Part shown: positions 8,539 through 18,251 of the stretch, piece after piece | How positions within the stretch are numbered: the first letter of the stretch is position 1 | Layout of the letters: each line of letters opens with the position of its first letter | NCBI GenBank assembly: GCA_963753055.1 | Contig: CAVWAP010000004.1 | Location: 372,001 to 436,000, forward strand | Direction of reading: 5' to 3' | DNA from: JAUWGC01 sp963753055 | GTDB taxonomy: Bacteria > Bacteroidota > Bacteroidia > Bacteroidales > B18-G4 | Length of the DNA: 64,000 nucleotides | Position numbers and translations under genes: made by a program | Notes under the pieces: model-generated | Told to the model about the DNA's origin: nothing | What the model saw: the letters and a program-made list of their open reading frames with translations, nothing else | The model's database searches: none

Positions 8539-9294
8539 CTATTTTTTGTCAAACTTCTGTATATGCTGGTCAATGGCCATGGTCATTGACGGTGCTGTCT
8601 TAGTCGGGGCTTGAATATCTAACTTTAAGCCGGCATCCTGAACAGCCTTACCTGTAGTGGGACCAAATGCAGCGATCAAAGTTGAATTTTGCTTGAATTT
8701 GGGAAAGTTTTTAAATAATGATTTGACTCCGGCAGGACTAAAGAAAATTAGCATATCGTAACTGTCAATAGTAACTTTTGATAAGTCGCTGGCCAGTGTT
8801 TTGTAAAGTATTGCTTTAGTAAAATCGACACCTTCAATTTCAAGTTGCTTGATAATGTTGTGTTTATGGCTCTCAGAACAAGGAAGCAAATATTTTTCAT
8901 CCTTATGCTTCTTGATAATTTCCATTAATTGGTCGAAACTCTGCCTCCCATGGAATATCTTGCGCTTGCGATACTGAACATACTTTTGCAAATAGAAAGC
9001 CGTAGATTCTGAAATACAGAAATATTTCATGGTATCCGGGATCTCGATTCTCATGTCTTTGCTGATCCTGAAGAAATGGTCAACAGCGTTACGGCTTGTG
9101 AAAATAATTGCCGTGTACTTAAGGATATTGATCCTTTCTTTCCTGAAATCCTTGGCTTCTACGCCTTCAATCTTGATAAACTTGTGGAACTCAATATTCA
9201 GATTGTACTTTTTTGAGAGTTCCCCGTATGGAGATTTGTCAAGATCGGCAGGTTTTGGTTGTGAAACCAGAATATTTTTAACTTTCACTTTCAT
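8539..9294 (-). CDS. hemD: Uroporphyrinogen-III synthase
   Basis: Closes and inverts ring D of hydroxymethylbilane to give uroporphyrinogen III for haem and sirohaem. HemD proteins are poorly conserved; the match rests on the N-terminal ILVSQPKPADLDKSPY, the FTSRNAVDHFF segment near 68, and the C-terminal half with DMLIFFSPAGVKSLF and IAAFGPTTGKAVQDAG, which is the two-lobed HemD pattern. The context (DUF4271 upstream, rnpA downstream) is the one seen for hemD in Bacteroidota. The length (251 aa) is normal. Confidence 0.9.
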   Translation of the reverse strand: MKVKVKNILVSQPKPADLDKSPYGELSKKYNLNIEFHKFIKIEGVEAKDFRKERINILKYTAIIFTSRNAVDHFFRISKDMRIEIPDTMKYFCISESTAFYLQKYVQYRKRKIFHGRQSFDQLMEIIKKHKDEKYLLPCSESHKHNIIKQLEIEGVDFTKAILYKTLASDLSKVTIDSYDMLIFFSPAGVKSLFKNFPKFKQNSTLIAAFGPTTGKAVQDAGLKLDIQAPTKTAPSMTMAIDQHIQKFDKK

Positions 9295-9339
9295 GAAATT
9301 TATTTCAACATCTTTGATAATCCCCAGCTTCTCAAAGCA

Positions 9340-10062
9340 TTAAATTTTGGTCGACAAAAATTTCACCAAGAGTACCAAGGGTAAAATTTCGAGGGTGCAA
9401 AGATATAAAAATAAATGGAATCTAGAAAATTTTGTATAAGAAAATCCTATGGCAACGCCTTTTATCAGTTTAAAAATAAACATGAAGAGTAGAAACCCCA
9501 GGCCTATATAGAAAAACAACTTTCCGTTTAGATAGATCATCGGAAGGAGGATACATATAAGGAAAAGACCAATGACAAGGTTTATCATATAGATATTAAG
9601 CAAATATTCAAATGATCTCTGGCGGGTAGTAAAAATAATACCCGATAATTGGATGAGAATAACTTTTACAATCCAGATAAGGAATATGGATGCCAACAAC
9701 TCCATGTAAAAAATGTAGTCAGGCATAAAACCTGTATTGATACTGAAGATTTTGAAAGCTTCAAAGAGGAATATAGAAAAGGAGATCAGATAAATCAGAA
9801 ACAGGAAAATTGATATCCTCTCATTAAAGATGTTGCCTTCACGCACAAGTTGTGACGCATAATGGCGAGCATAGACAGCCTGAAAGATCATTTTTAAGCG
9901 ACGGTTATAAAACACTTGTACAAAAGCCAGAAGAGCAAAGCCAACAATGATGAGTATGAAAATCCAGTCATCCTGGTACTTCTCAGCCTTACTTAAAACT
10001 TTAGTGCTGTTGCTGGTGTCCTGGGTAGTAAATAATTTATGCTCCTGCGGATTGTCTTTCAT
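9340..10062 (-). CDS. DUF4271 multi-pass membrane protein
   Basis: A 240-aa protein with about seven hydrophobic segments between residues 35 and 237 and a short polar N-terminus. Its size, topology and position directly upstream of hemD match the DUF4271 family of Bacteroidota, whose function is unknown. The conserved feature visible here is the aromatic-basic stretch RRLKMIFQAVYARHYASQ near residue 54, followed by the helices. It starts the minus-strand group that runs through hemD, rnpA, ctp, chaN-like and the methyltransferase gene. Confidence 0.85.
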   Translation of the reverse strand: MKDNPQEHKLFTTQDTSNSTKVLSKAEKYQDDWIFILIIVGFALLAFVQVFYNRRLKMIFQAVYARHYASQLVREGNIFNERISIFLFLIYLISFSIFLFEAFKIFSINTGFMPDYIFYMELLASIFLIWIVKVILIQLSGIIFTTRQRSFEYLLNIYMINLVIGLFLICILLPMIYLNGKLFFYIGLGFLLFMFIFKLIKGVAIGFSYTKFSRFHLFLYLCTLEILPLVLLVKFLSTKI

Positions 10063-10174
10063 AATGGTGCAGTCCTGTCAGGCAAATTTAGTGATTTATT
10101 CATTGGTGCATTCCTTTGAAATGCCTATTTTTGTTTAAGTTAAATTCTTAAGATCACCTTAAAATTTCTGGTTT

Positions 10175-10741
10175 ATGATGAATATTATCCTCTTTGGCCC
10201 TCCTGGATCAGGTAAGGGTACACAGTCTATTAAGATTGCTGAAAAATTTGGACTGGCACATATTTCAACTGGTGATATTTTCAGAGCAGAGTTGAAAGAA
10301 CAAACTCCTCTTGGCATCCAGGCCAAGTCTTATATGGAAAAAGGCGAATTAGTCCCGGATACACTCCTGGCCGATATCATCCGTTCAGCTATGAATAAAC
10401 ATGGAGGGTCTAAGGGCTTTATTTTTGATGGTTACCCTAGGACAATACCACAGGCGGAGGACCTTGGTAAATTAATGGATGATAAGGGATCACAGATCAC
10501 AAACGTATTGGCCCTTGAAGTTGACGACCAGGAAGTGATCACAAGGTTGTTAAAGCGTGCCGAACTTGAAGGCAGGAGCGATGATAATGAAGAAGTTATC
10601 AGCAATAGATTGAATGTATATAAAAATCAGACTCAACCTCTTATCAATTATTATGCAGACAAGGGCCTTTTCACCGGAATACATGGTGTAGGCTCAATTG
10701 ATGATATTTTTGATAGTCTCTGTAAGGTTATTGAAGCGTAG
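10175..10741 (+). CDS. adk: Adenylate kinase (short-LID type)
   Basis: Interconverts ATP and AMP with two ADP. It shows the P-loop GPPGSGKGT at residues 8-16, HISTGDIFRAE near 30, FDGYPRTIPQAE near 88 for AMP binding, and LLKRAELEGRSDDN as the shortened lid. At 188 aa it lacks the roughly 30-residue zinc-type lid of long adenylate kinases, which is common in this phylum. Two consecutive ATGs (10175, 10178) could serve as start. It is a lone plus-strand gene that converges on the acyl-CoA synthetase gene with a four-base gap. Confidence 0.96.
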   Translation: MMNIILFGPPGSGKGTQSIKIAEKFGLAHISTGDIFRAELKEQTPLGIQAKSYMEKGELVPDTLLADIIRSAMNKHGGSKGFIFDGYPRTIPQAEDLGKLMDDKGSQITNVLALEVDDQEVITRLLKRAELEGRSDDNEEVISNRLNVYKNQTQPLINYYADKGLFTGIHGVGSIDDIFDSLCKVIEA

Positions 10742-10745
10742 GTGT

Positions 10746-13430
10746 CTATTGCAGATCTTTAGAGACGGTCACAATATTGTCTTCCGAAAATTCTGTCTTG
10801 AAACCTATCTTTTTAAATACCTGGATCATCGGTTGATTGTCCCTTGTGGTATAAGCTACAATCCTTTTTAGCTTGTTATCCGCTGCGATTTCAGTGCAGT
10901 ATTTGGTTAATATGGTTCCAAGTTCTTTTTTCTGGTATTCATCAATTACCAGGACTGCATACTCAGCCACTTCAAAATCTGCGTCCGTAATCAATCTACC
11001 AACTCCGATGAGTCGCTTTTTGCCTTTTTCCTTGATCTCGGCAACTATACCCAGCTCGCGGGCATAGTCAATGTAGCAGAATTGAGTAGCTATCTCATGA
11101 GAATCAAAGTGGAAGTCATACCTGAAACGGGAGTAAATTGACTCTTTGGAACAGCTTCCAAGCATTTCAAGCCACAGGGGTTCATCTTCCGGCATAATAG
11201 GCCTGAGGATGATCTCCTGCCCATCGCCTAGCTTACTCTTTTTGACATAGCGTTCCGGGTAAGGACGCAGGACCAGGTGTGAGAATGGGGCCATTTCAGA
11301 GACCTTGATGTCCTGATCAAGGACTATCCTTGCATCCAGCGCTATGACGACTTCCGGGGTAATCAATAATGGATTGATATCCAGCTCTTCAATCTCAGGA
11401 TAATCAGCAGCAAGGTAAGATAAACGGATCATTACTTCAATCAGTTTGTCGATGTTTTGCGGCTTGGAGCCACGATACCCTTGCAGGATAGGATAAATCT
11501 TCAGGTTTTCCAGCATCCTCCTGGCAAGGCGCTCATTTAAAGGAGGGAAACCAAGTGACTTGTCCTTAAATAACTCAGCAGTTGTGCCACCCATGCCTAC
11601 CATGATACATGTTCCAAAGATTGGATCTCTCTTAATGCCAAGGATTAGCTCCATGCCGTCTTTCTTATTGAACATGGGCTGTACAGTGACTCCTTCGATC
11701 TTAGCCTTTGGCATCTTCTCCGCAATGGTCTGTGTCATGTTTTTGTAGGTGATCCAAACACTATTTTCATCCTTGATATTCAAGGCGACACCGCCCATAT
11801 CTGACTTATGAGTAATATCAGGTGATAAGATCTTGATCACAACCGGGTATCCAATCTTGTTGGCGATATCTGCAGCCTCTAAAGCCGAATAGGCAGGTTG
11901 AGGCTTGGTTGTTGGAATACCGTAAGCATCGATGAGCTTCTTGGACACATCCTCAGAAAGGATCTTTTCTTGTTTGAAATATTTATTTTCAAACTCTTTC
12001 CTTACTTTCTTCCTGTCAACCTTGAAATCAACAGGAACCGATTTGGGTGTTTCATAAAGTATCTCCAGGTTCCTCGAATACTTTGCCAGTGTCATGAATG
12101 CCCTGATCGCCTGCTCAGGAGTTGCATATGCGGCTATATTGTTGTCATTAAAGACCCGTAAGCCTTCACGCATGCTTTTTCCACCCAGCCATGCTGCCAT
12201 GATCGGCTTTGAGGTGTGCTCGGCAAGCCTGGCGATGGCTTCAGCAGTTTCTGTGGGTGCTGTCATCGCCTGCGGCGTAAGGATCACAAGTACAGCATCA
12301 ACATTCTTATCCTGCAAAACAATTTCTGTTGCATTGGCAAATCTTTCCGGTGTGGCATCCCCGATAACATCTACAGGGTTGGCATGCGACCAGAAGGGTG
12401 GAAGCACTTCATTCAGCTTTTCCATGGTTTCATCCGACAACTGGGTCAGCTTACCACCATTCGCAATCAAGGTGTCAGTTGCCATAACACCAGGTCCTCC
12501 GGCATTGGTTACGATAGCAATCTTCCTGCCTTTAGGTATATTTCTTCTTGCAATGAGGTCTGTAAAATCAAAGATGTCGCCGATATCATAAACTCGGGCA
12601 ACACCTGCTCTTTCAAATGCTGCATCGTAAATGTTGTCTTCAGAAGCCATGGCCCCTGTATGTGATGCTGCGGCCTGAGCTGACTCAGGGAAACGGCCTG
12701 CCTTATAAACAATGATGGGCTTCTTGCGCGCAAATGCACGTGCAGCTGTCATAAATTCCCTTGACTTGGTAATGGCTTCCACATAAAGTATAATTGACTT
12801 GGTATTCGGATCCTGCCCAAAATAATCGATCAAATCACCAAAACCAACATCCATCGTATTGCCAATCGATACAAAATATGAAAATCCAATGTTTTGCTCA
12901 ATGGCCCAGTCCAGTGCTGAGGTACATAGCGCTCCTGATTGGGAAATGAAGGCTACATTGCCTTTCTTAGGCATATCGGCAGCAAAACTTACATTCATTT
13001 TCATTCCGGGAACAATGACACCCAGGCAGTTTGGACCGATCACATGCATGCCGGGGTATTTGCCAACCTCTTCTTTGACCTGATCTTCCAGTTTCCTGCC
13101 TTCCGGGCCGGATTCTTTGAATCCTGCCGACATAATTATGATTCCAAGAATACCTGCTTCACCACACTGTTTGACAAGGCCTGGGACAGTCTTTGCCCCC
13201 GTACAGATCACTACCAGGTCAGGAACCTTGGGCAGGCTACCAAGGTCAGGATAGCATTGGATGCCCATAACAGCCTCATATTTTGGGTTGATAGGGTAAA
13301 CAACACCATCAAAGCCTCCGCTTACCAGGTTCTTCAATGCAATATTTCCAACATTTTTTACATTGGAGGATACTCCAACTATTGCAATTCGCTTAGGTTT
13401 AAATATTTTGTCAAGTGTTTTCAGTGCCAT
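10746..13430 (-). CDS. ADP-forming acyl-CoA synthetase fused to GNAT acetyltransferase
   Basis: An 894-aa fusion. Residues 1 to about 465 are the CoA-binding and ligase part (alpha-like), with the phosphohistidine site at H257 in AASHTGAMAS; about 485-705 is the ATP-grasp (beta-like) part, with TKPQPAYSALEAA and VVIKILSPDITHKSD; about 730-894 is a GNAT domain with KELGTILTKYC near 850. The layout is that of Salmonella Pat/PatZ, whose GNAT domain acetylates the catalytic lysine of Acs. Because H257 is present, the ligase half may be active and could make acetate and ATP from acetyl-CoA. The acs gene lies 1.4 kb away on the same strand. Confidence 0.93.
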   Translation of the reverse strand: MALKTLDKIFKPKRIAIVGVSSNVKNVGNIALKNLVSGGFDGVVYPINPKYEAVMGIQCYPDLGSLPKVPDLVVICTGAKTVPGLVKQCGEAGILGIIIMSAGFKESGPEGRKLEDQVKEEVGKYPGMHVIGPNCLGVIVPGMKMNVSFAADMPKKGNVAFISQSGALCTSALDWAIEQNIGFSYFVSIGNTMDVGFGDLIDYFGQDPNTKSIILYVEAITKSREFMTAARAFARKKPIIVYKAGRFPESAQAAASHTGAMASEDNIYDAAFERAGVARVYDIGDIFDFTDLIARRNIPKGRKIAIVTNAGGPGVMATDTLIANGGKLTQLSDETMEKLNEVLPPFWSHANPVDVIGDATPERFANATEIVLQDKNVDAVLVILTPQAMTAPTETAEAIARLAEHTSKPIMAAWLGGKSMREGLRVFNDNNIAAYATPEQAIRAFMTLAKYSRNLEILYETPKSVPVDFKVDRKKVRKEFENKYFKQEKILSEDVSKKLIDAYGIPTTKPQPAYSALEAADIANKIGYPVVIKILSPDITHKSDMGGVALNIKDENSVWITYKNMTQTIAEKMPKAKIEGVTVQPMFNKKDGMELILGIKRDPIFGTCIMVGMGGTTAELFKDKSLGFPPLNERLARRMLENLKIYPILQGYRGSKPQNIDKLIEVMIRLSYLAADYPEIEELDINPLLITPEVVIALDARIVLDQDIKVSEMAPFSHLVLRPYPERYVKKSKLGDGQEIILRPIMPEDEPLWLEMLGSCSKESIYSRFRYDFHFDSHEIATQFCYIDYARELGIVAEIKEKGKKRLIGVGRLITDADFEVAEYAVLVIDEYQKKELGTILTKYCTEIAADNKLKRIVAYTTRDNQPMIQVFKKIGFKTEFSEDNIVTVSKDLQ

Positions 13431-13510
13431 TATTAAGGTAATTTTATTGTTCTGTTAAAGAATTCACAAAAGTAGAAAACAAAAACATTCCCGCAACATA
13501 ATTATCATCA

Positions 13511-13545
13511 AAAAAAAGAGATGCCAAGTCAATGACATCTCTTTT
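13511..13545 (-). terminator. Rho-independent terminator after the MFS gene
   Basis: Perfect 10-bp stem AAAAGAGATG/CATCTCTTTT with a 12-base loop. Read on the minus strand, the stem is followed by seven T. It lies just after the stop of the MFS gene and before the start of the acyl-CoA synthetase gene, so it separates the two transcription units. Confidence 0.8.
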
Positions 13546-13563
13546 AATGAAGAATTAAAATGT

Positions 13564-14808
13564 TTATTTTTTTGCTGGTTTAACCATAATGATCAGTACG
13601 GTACCAATCAGTACAGCAATACCAGATATGGTAAATGCTAAAGCGAAGTTATTTATATCACCCATCTTACCACCAAGAATAGGACCTACAATACCTCCAA
13701 CTCCGTAAGCCAGGAATACCCAGGGGTAATTCTGTCCTACATTCTTTGCACCAAAAGTATCGGCAGTGATCGTAGGGAACAAGGCGAAGTTACCTCCAAA
13801 GTTAAACCCGATCAGCGTAGCTCCCAGGTAAAGCAGGTATTCATTACCGGCCATGAAGGTGAAAAGTATTACGATGATCCCTTGTGTAGCTGTCATGATA
13901 ATGATGGAAGTTTTTCTTCCAAGCTTATCACTCATCATTCCCCAGAGGATCCTGCCAAGTCCGTTAGCTAATGCAAAGAATACTGCCATGGCAGTCCCTG
14001 CAATCGCACTGGCTTCCAGTTCACTATAGCCTGCATTGATCAGTGCTTCCATGGGGTAGAGCTTCATTAATCCTATGGACATCAATCCGGCACCGGCACT
14101 GAAGACAAAGGTGAAGAATATCAAATAGAACTGAACTTTACTCAGCATCTCATTGCTTGTAAATTCCTGCTCTGGTGCTCCTCCGGCTGCAGCTTGTTTG
14201 GCTTCGAACCCAGCGGGCTTCCAATTGGCCGGTGGGAATTTCATCCACAGTCCGCCAATGATAACCATAAGAGCGAAAGCTACACCATAAACCATAAAAG
14301 TAGATGACAGTCCCATGCTTTCAATAAGGTGCCCCCATGACCCGGCAAGTTTTACCCAGATCATAGCTCCAAATCCAAAACCAGCTACTGCCAATCCTGT
14401 TATCATCCCTTTCTTATCCGGGAACCAGCGCATACCAACTGCAATAGGTACAACGTAAGCAAATCCAATTCCTGCTCCACCAACCAATCCAATAAGGACT
14501 AATAAGGGCCAGAAGCTGTCGCCACCGACTATACCAGCAAGGAAATACCCTATTCCAAGGATCAATCCTCCAATCATGGCTAATTTCTGCGGACCCCAAA
14601 CGTTAAGACGTTTGCCCGCGAATACCATAAATACTGCAAATGAAGCCAGGCCAATAGCAAAGACCCATTGTGTCTCCTCTTTTGACCAACCGGCTTCTGC
14701 TAGTGAAGGTGTAAAAACTGACCAGGCATAGATAGCTCCGAGGGCAAGTTGAATAAGAATGGCACCCAGTACTACTAAGCCACGGTTCATAACTTTTTGT
14801 GTTTCCAT
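13564..14808 (-). CDS. OFA-family MFS transporter
   Basis: A 12-helix carrier of 414 aa in the oxalate/formate antiporter (OFA) family of the major facilitator superfamily. The start is set at 14808 (METQKVMNRG), giving the normal family N-terminus; reading further upstream would run back into acs. Visible features: QLALGAIYAWSVFTPSL in helix 1, RWFPDKKGMITGLAVAGFGF near 137, and GRILWGMMSDKLGRK between helices 8 and 9. Its position 22 bases after acs points to a small monocarboxylate such as acetate as substrate, but this is inference. Confidence 0.9.
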   Translation of the reverse strand: METQKVMNRGLVVLGAILIQLALGAIYAWSVFTPSLAEAGWSKEETQWVFAIGLASFAVFMVFAGKRLNVWGPQKLAMIGGLILGIGYFLAGIVGGDSFWPLLVLIGLVGGAGIGFAYVVPIAVGMRWFPDKKGMITGLAVAGFGFGAMIWVKLAGSWGHLIESMGLSSTFMVYGVAFALMVIIGGLWMKFPPANWKPAGFEAKQAAAGGAPEQEFTSNEMLSKVQFYLIFFTFVFSAGAGLMSIGLMKLYPMEALINAGYSELEASAIAGTAMAVFFALANGLGRILWGMMSDKLGRKTSIIIMTATQGIIVILFTFMAGNEYLLYLGATLIGFNFGGNFALFPTITADTFGAKNVGQNYPWVFLAYGVGGIVGPILGGKMGDINNFALAFTISGIAVLIGTVLIIMVKPAKK

Positions 14809-14830
14809 AGGTAGTTTTTTTATTAATGAA

Positions 14831-16753
14831 CTAGCGTTTGACTTCAACCTTGGCACCGGTGATGATCTCATCAACCACACCAGGATCAAGTAATGTTGAA
14901 GTGTCACCAAGATTCGTAGCATCACCTTCACCAATTTTACGCAGGATACGACGCATGATCTTACCTGAACGTGTTTTTGGTAATCCGCTAACGATCTGAA
15001 TCTTATCTGGTTTAGCGATAGGTCCAATAATCTTGTTAACAGTCTTCCTGATAGCATCTTCAATATTTTCTGCTTCCTCCATTGATAGCTCCTCACATGT
15101 GACATAAGCATAGATGCCCTGTCCCTTGATTTCATGAGGGTAACCAATTACTGCAGACTCATTCACTTTAGGATGCTGGTTAATGGCATCTTCAATCTCG
15201 GCAGTACCCAGACGGTGCCCTGATACGTTAATCACATCATCCACACGTCCCATGATCCTGTAATAACCTTCTTCATCACGTTTGGCACCGTCACCGGTGA
15301 AGTATAATCCTTTGTATGTTGAGAAATAAGTCTGGAAACAACGCTCGTGGTCACCATATGTGGTTCTGATCATACCCGGCCAGGGGAATTTGATGCAGAG
15401 GTTACCTTCAACACTGTTGCCTTCCAGCTCATTACCTTCATTGTCGACGATAAGTGGCTGTATGCCTGGCAGCGGTAATGTCGCAAATGATGGTTTAGTT
15501 GGAGTAATACCTGCCAGTGGGCTGATCAGGATACCTCCTGTTTCTGTTTGCCACCATGTATCCACGATAGGACATTTGCCTTTACCAACAACATCATGGT
15601 ACCAGCGCCATGCTTCTTCGTTGATAGGTTCACCAACCGTACCAAGGACAGTTAAGGAACTCAGGTCATGCTTTGTTACAAATTCATTACCCTGTGCGAT
15701 CAAAGCACGGATAGCAGTAGGTGCAGTATAGAACTGGTTCACACTGTGTTTGTTTACAACTTCCCAGAAGCGTCCGGCATCCGGCCATGTTGGAACACCT
15801 TCGAACATGACTGATGTGGCACCGGCCAACAGCGGTCCGTAAACAATATATGAATGTCCTGTAACCCAACCGATATCGGCTGTACACCAAAAAATATCAT
15901 TGTCATTGTACTGGAAGACATTTCTAAATGTATACTCTGCATATACCATGTATCCGGCAGTTGTGTGCAATACACCTTTTGGTTTGCCTGTTGAACCAGA
16001 TGTATAAAGGATAAACAGTGTATCTTCTGAATCCATCACTTCAGCCTGGTTGTTTGAATCAACTCCAGCCAGGAAATCATCCCACCAGATATCTCTTCCT
16101 TCAACAAAGTTGATCTCATCTCCGGTCCTTTTCAATACAATAGCATGTTGAACTGATGGACATGTTTTGAGGGCTTCATCAACAATAGCTTTCAGACTAA
16201 TGCTTTTAGCACCACGATAAGCACCATCAGATGTAATTACCAGGTTACATTCCGAATCATTAATCCTGTCAGCTAATGAAGAAGCTGAGAATCCGGCAAA
16301 AACGATAGAGTGAATGGCACCAATTCTTGCACAAGCCAGCATGGAAATAGGAAGCTCAGGAACCATAGGGAGATAAATCGCAATTCGGTCACCTTTCTTG
16401 ATACCCAGTTTTTTTAGGGCATTGGCGTATTGACAAACTTTTTCATAGAGTTCACCATAAGTATATTTAACTACTTCATCTTTCGGATCATTTGGTTCCC
16501 AGATCAATGCTACCTGGTCCTTCCTCTCAGGAAGATGACGTTCAAAAATATTCTCAGTAATATTGAGTTTGCCATTTACGTACCAATTCACATCGGGAGC
16601 ATCAGGGCCGGTAAATGACCATTCCAGCACCTTGTCCCATTTCTTATGCCATTGATAATCTTCTCCTAACTTACCCCAGAAGCCTTCAGGATCACTGACA
16701 CTCTCCTGATATTTTTGGAAATATTCTGCATAATTTGAAATCTTGTTTGCCAT
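14831..16753 (-). CDS. acs: Acetate--CoA ligase (AMP-forming)
   Basis: Activates acetate to acetyl-CoA through acetyl-AMP. It has the adenylation signature YTSGSTGKPKGV near residue 253, the acetate-pocket region WWQTETGG near 400, and the C-terminal LPKTRSGKIMRRIL with the catalytic lysine near residue 598. That lysine is the one acetylated by Pat-type GNAT enzymes, and a Pat-like fusion protein is encoded nearby. The length (640 aa) is standard. It probably forms one operon with the MFS gene (22-base gap) and perhaps with the upstream porin gene (66-base gap). Confidence 0.97.
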   Translation of the reverse strand: MANKISNYAEYFQKYQESVSDPEGFWGKLGEDYQWHKKWDKVLEWSFTGPDAPDVNWYVNGKLNITENIFERHLPERKDQVALIWEPNDPKDEVVKYTYGELYEKVCQYANALKKLGIKKGDRIAIYLPMVPELPISMLACARIGAIHSIVFAGFSASSLADRINDSECNLVITSDGAYRGAKSISLKAIVDEALKTCPSVQHAIVLKRTGDEINFVEGRDIWWDDFLAGVDSNNQAEVMDSEDTLFILYTSGSTGKPKGVLHTTAGYMVYAEYTFRNVFQYNDNDIFWCTADIGWVTGHSYIVYGPLLAGATSVMFEGVPTWPDAGRFWEVVNKHSVNQFYTAPTAIRALIAQGNEFVTKHDLSSLTVLGTVGEPINEEAWRWYHDVVGKGKCPIVDTWWQTETGGILISPLAGITPTKPSFATLPLPGIQPLIVDNEGNELEGNSVEGNLCIKFPWPGMIRTTYGDHERCFQTYFSTYKGLYFTGDGAKRDEEGYYRIMGRVDDVINVSGHRLGTAEIEDAINQHPKVNESAVIGYPHEIKGQGIYAYVTCEELSMEEAENIEDAIRKTVNKIIGPIAKPDKIQIVSGLPKTRSGKIMRRILRKIGEGDATNLGDTSTLLDPGVVDEIITGAKVEVKR

Positions 16754-16819
16754 AGTTTCTGTAATTTTTTAAGTTTTGATGTTGATAAAACGATTAACTT
16801 ATATTTTGTTTAATTATTT

Positions 16820-18106
16820 CTAGAAGAATAAGAAGAAACCCAATAGTAACCTTAAGTTTCCTACTGCTGTGGTGTTCTCAACTTCACCATATTGATTAGG
16901 TGTACCATAAGCTGCAACAGTGTATTCAACTTCAGGTGCTATCCTGAACTTCCCAATATTATATATGAACCTTGGTGATATCCGGTAAACATAATCGATG
17001 CTGGAACCCCGGCTGTAGTATTTTCCTGTGATCAGGTTTTCAGATCCAAGGTTTTTAGTATATCCGGCAAAGAGCCCTACCTGCCATTTTGTTCCATTCG
17101 AATGAATGTCAGTCCAGGCTGCAATTGTACTTATGGGCGTATATTCCTGGAAGCCTTTAACCGGATTGACTACCTTCTCAACAGCATAACCGCCAAGCAT
17201 GGTCCAGTTAAATGCATCCTGTGCATATGTCCCGGCAGCCTTAATGGTTAATGCAGGCACTTTTACTTTGAAGTATAACATACCAGCCAGGCTATTTACC
17301 TCTTCCACACCCTTATATGTGTACGTTTGATCGGTAACAGAATCATACACATCTGAGCTCGTTCTTGGGACCAATCTTTTGAAATTTACACTGGCTCCAA
17401 CCAGGAACTCATTTCCCTTTTCCTTGTTTTTAGTTGCGAATTCCACCCTGAGATTCAAAGCTGGTAAAACACTATTGCGCAAGTATACTGAGCTGGGAGT
17501 TGAGACACCAAGGGGTCCGGGTCCTGTACTAAGAAAGTCAACCTGGGACAATAATGTGCCATGGAAGCTGAATTTCCCAAGCTTCTGTACAACCCTTACT
17601 TGCGGGTTCCTGGTAAAGGGTGTAAAAGGAGCACCGGTATTGAATGAAATGGTGCCCGGAAAACATGTTGTAACAAAGTTAGGATGCCAGTATTGCCCAA
17701 CAAGAACAGATGTTGTTTTCCATTGTGCTTTAATAAAGGCATGCCTGAGTCTGAAGCCATTAATATCCAAATTATTCATACCAAAGAAAGAACCCTCTAT
17801 GACTCCGGTGAATTTAGCTCCAATGGCTTCGGGTAAGGTTATCTTTGCACCAACCCGGGTTTGGATAGACAGGATATTGAAAGATGCTTTGGCGTTTAGA
17901 TCCTTACTCCCTGTTGCATCAAGGTTTTCAGGTTGTGGATACAGCAGAAAATGACCATCCCGAACGGCAACAACCTGCCGGGTATCATAGATAAGGTCTG
18001 TTTGTACAAATCCGTAGAACTTAACATCAAACTTTTTCTCATCCTGGGCCAGAAGGATAACTGGTAAAATGAAAAAAAGAGCAATGGTGAGCGTGCTTCT
18101 TTTCAT
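16820..18106 (-). CDS. Outer-membrane porin-like beta-barrel protein
   Basis: A 428-aa exported protein. The signal peptide ends near LLAQ, and the mature part opens with KFDVKFYGFVQTDLIYD, the first strand typical of porins of the DcaP/porin-superfamily type. The rest alternates polar and hydrophobic residues in strand-length blocks and ends with an aromatic C-terminus (LLGFFLFF), the usual barrel-insertion signal. I do not recognise a named subfamily. Its place 66 bases upstream of acs suggests that it lets small carboxylates across the outer membrane; that is inference. Confidence 0.75.
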   Translation of the reverse strand: MKRSTLTIALFFILPVILLAQDEKKFDVKFYGFVQTDLIYDTRQVVAVRDGHFLLYPQPENLDATGSKDLNAKASFNILSIQTRVGAKITLPEAIGAKFTGVIEGSFFGMNNLDINGFRLRHAFIKAQWKTTSVLVGQYWHPNFVTTCFPGTISFNTGAPFTPFTRNPQVRVVQKLGKFSFHGTLLSQVDFLSTGPGPLGVSTPSSVYLRNSVLPALNLRVEFATKNKEKGNEFLVGASVNFKRLVPRTSSDVYDSVTDQTYTYKGVEEVNSLAGMLYFKVKVPALTIKAAGTYAQDAFNWTMLGGYAVEKVVNPVKGFQEYTPISTIAAWTDIHSNGTKWQVGLFAGYTKNLGSENLITGKYYSRGSSIDYVYRISPRFIYNIGKFRIAPEVEYTVAAYGTPNQYGEVENTTAVGNLRLLLGFFLFF

Positions 18107-18251
18107 ATCGGTTGTTGATTTTTGGGCAATTGTTAATTTATTAACAATTAAGATTTTAGGAAGCCAAAATTACAAATTTTTTTGAATTGGCAAAATTTCA
18201 AATGCTATTTATAATAGGTGCAAATAGTGGGAATAAAAAAGGTGGGTGAAA

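Noticed and set aside
12094..12591. Long open frames antisense to the acyl-CoA synthetase gene (also 12216-12665)
   Set aside because: Shadows of a strong coding frame: the amino-acid content is unusual and there is no promoter or homology pattern.
14809..15147. In-frame extension of the MFS gene upstream to 15147
   Set aside because: The extra 113 codons lie inside acs in another frame and have no membrane-protein character; METQKVMNRG at 14808 is the natural start.
17379..17954. 191-codon open frame antisense to the porin gene
   Set aside because: Mirror of the porin frame, with no signal peptide or recognisable motif; the porin reading is coherent along its length.
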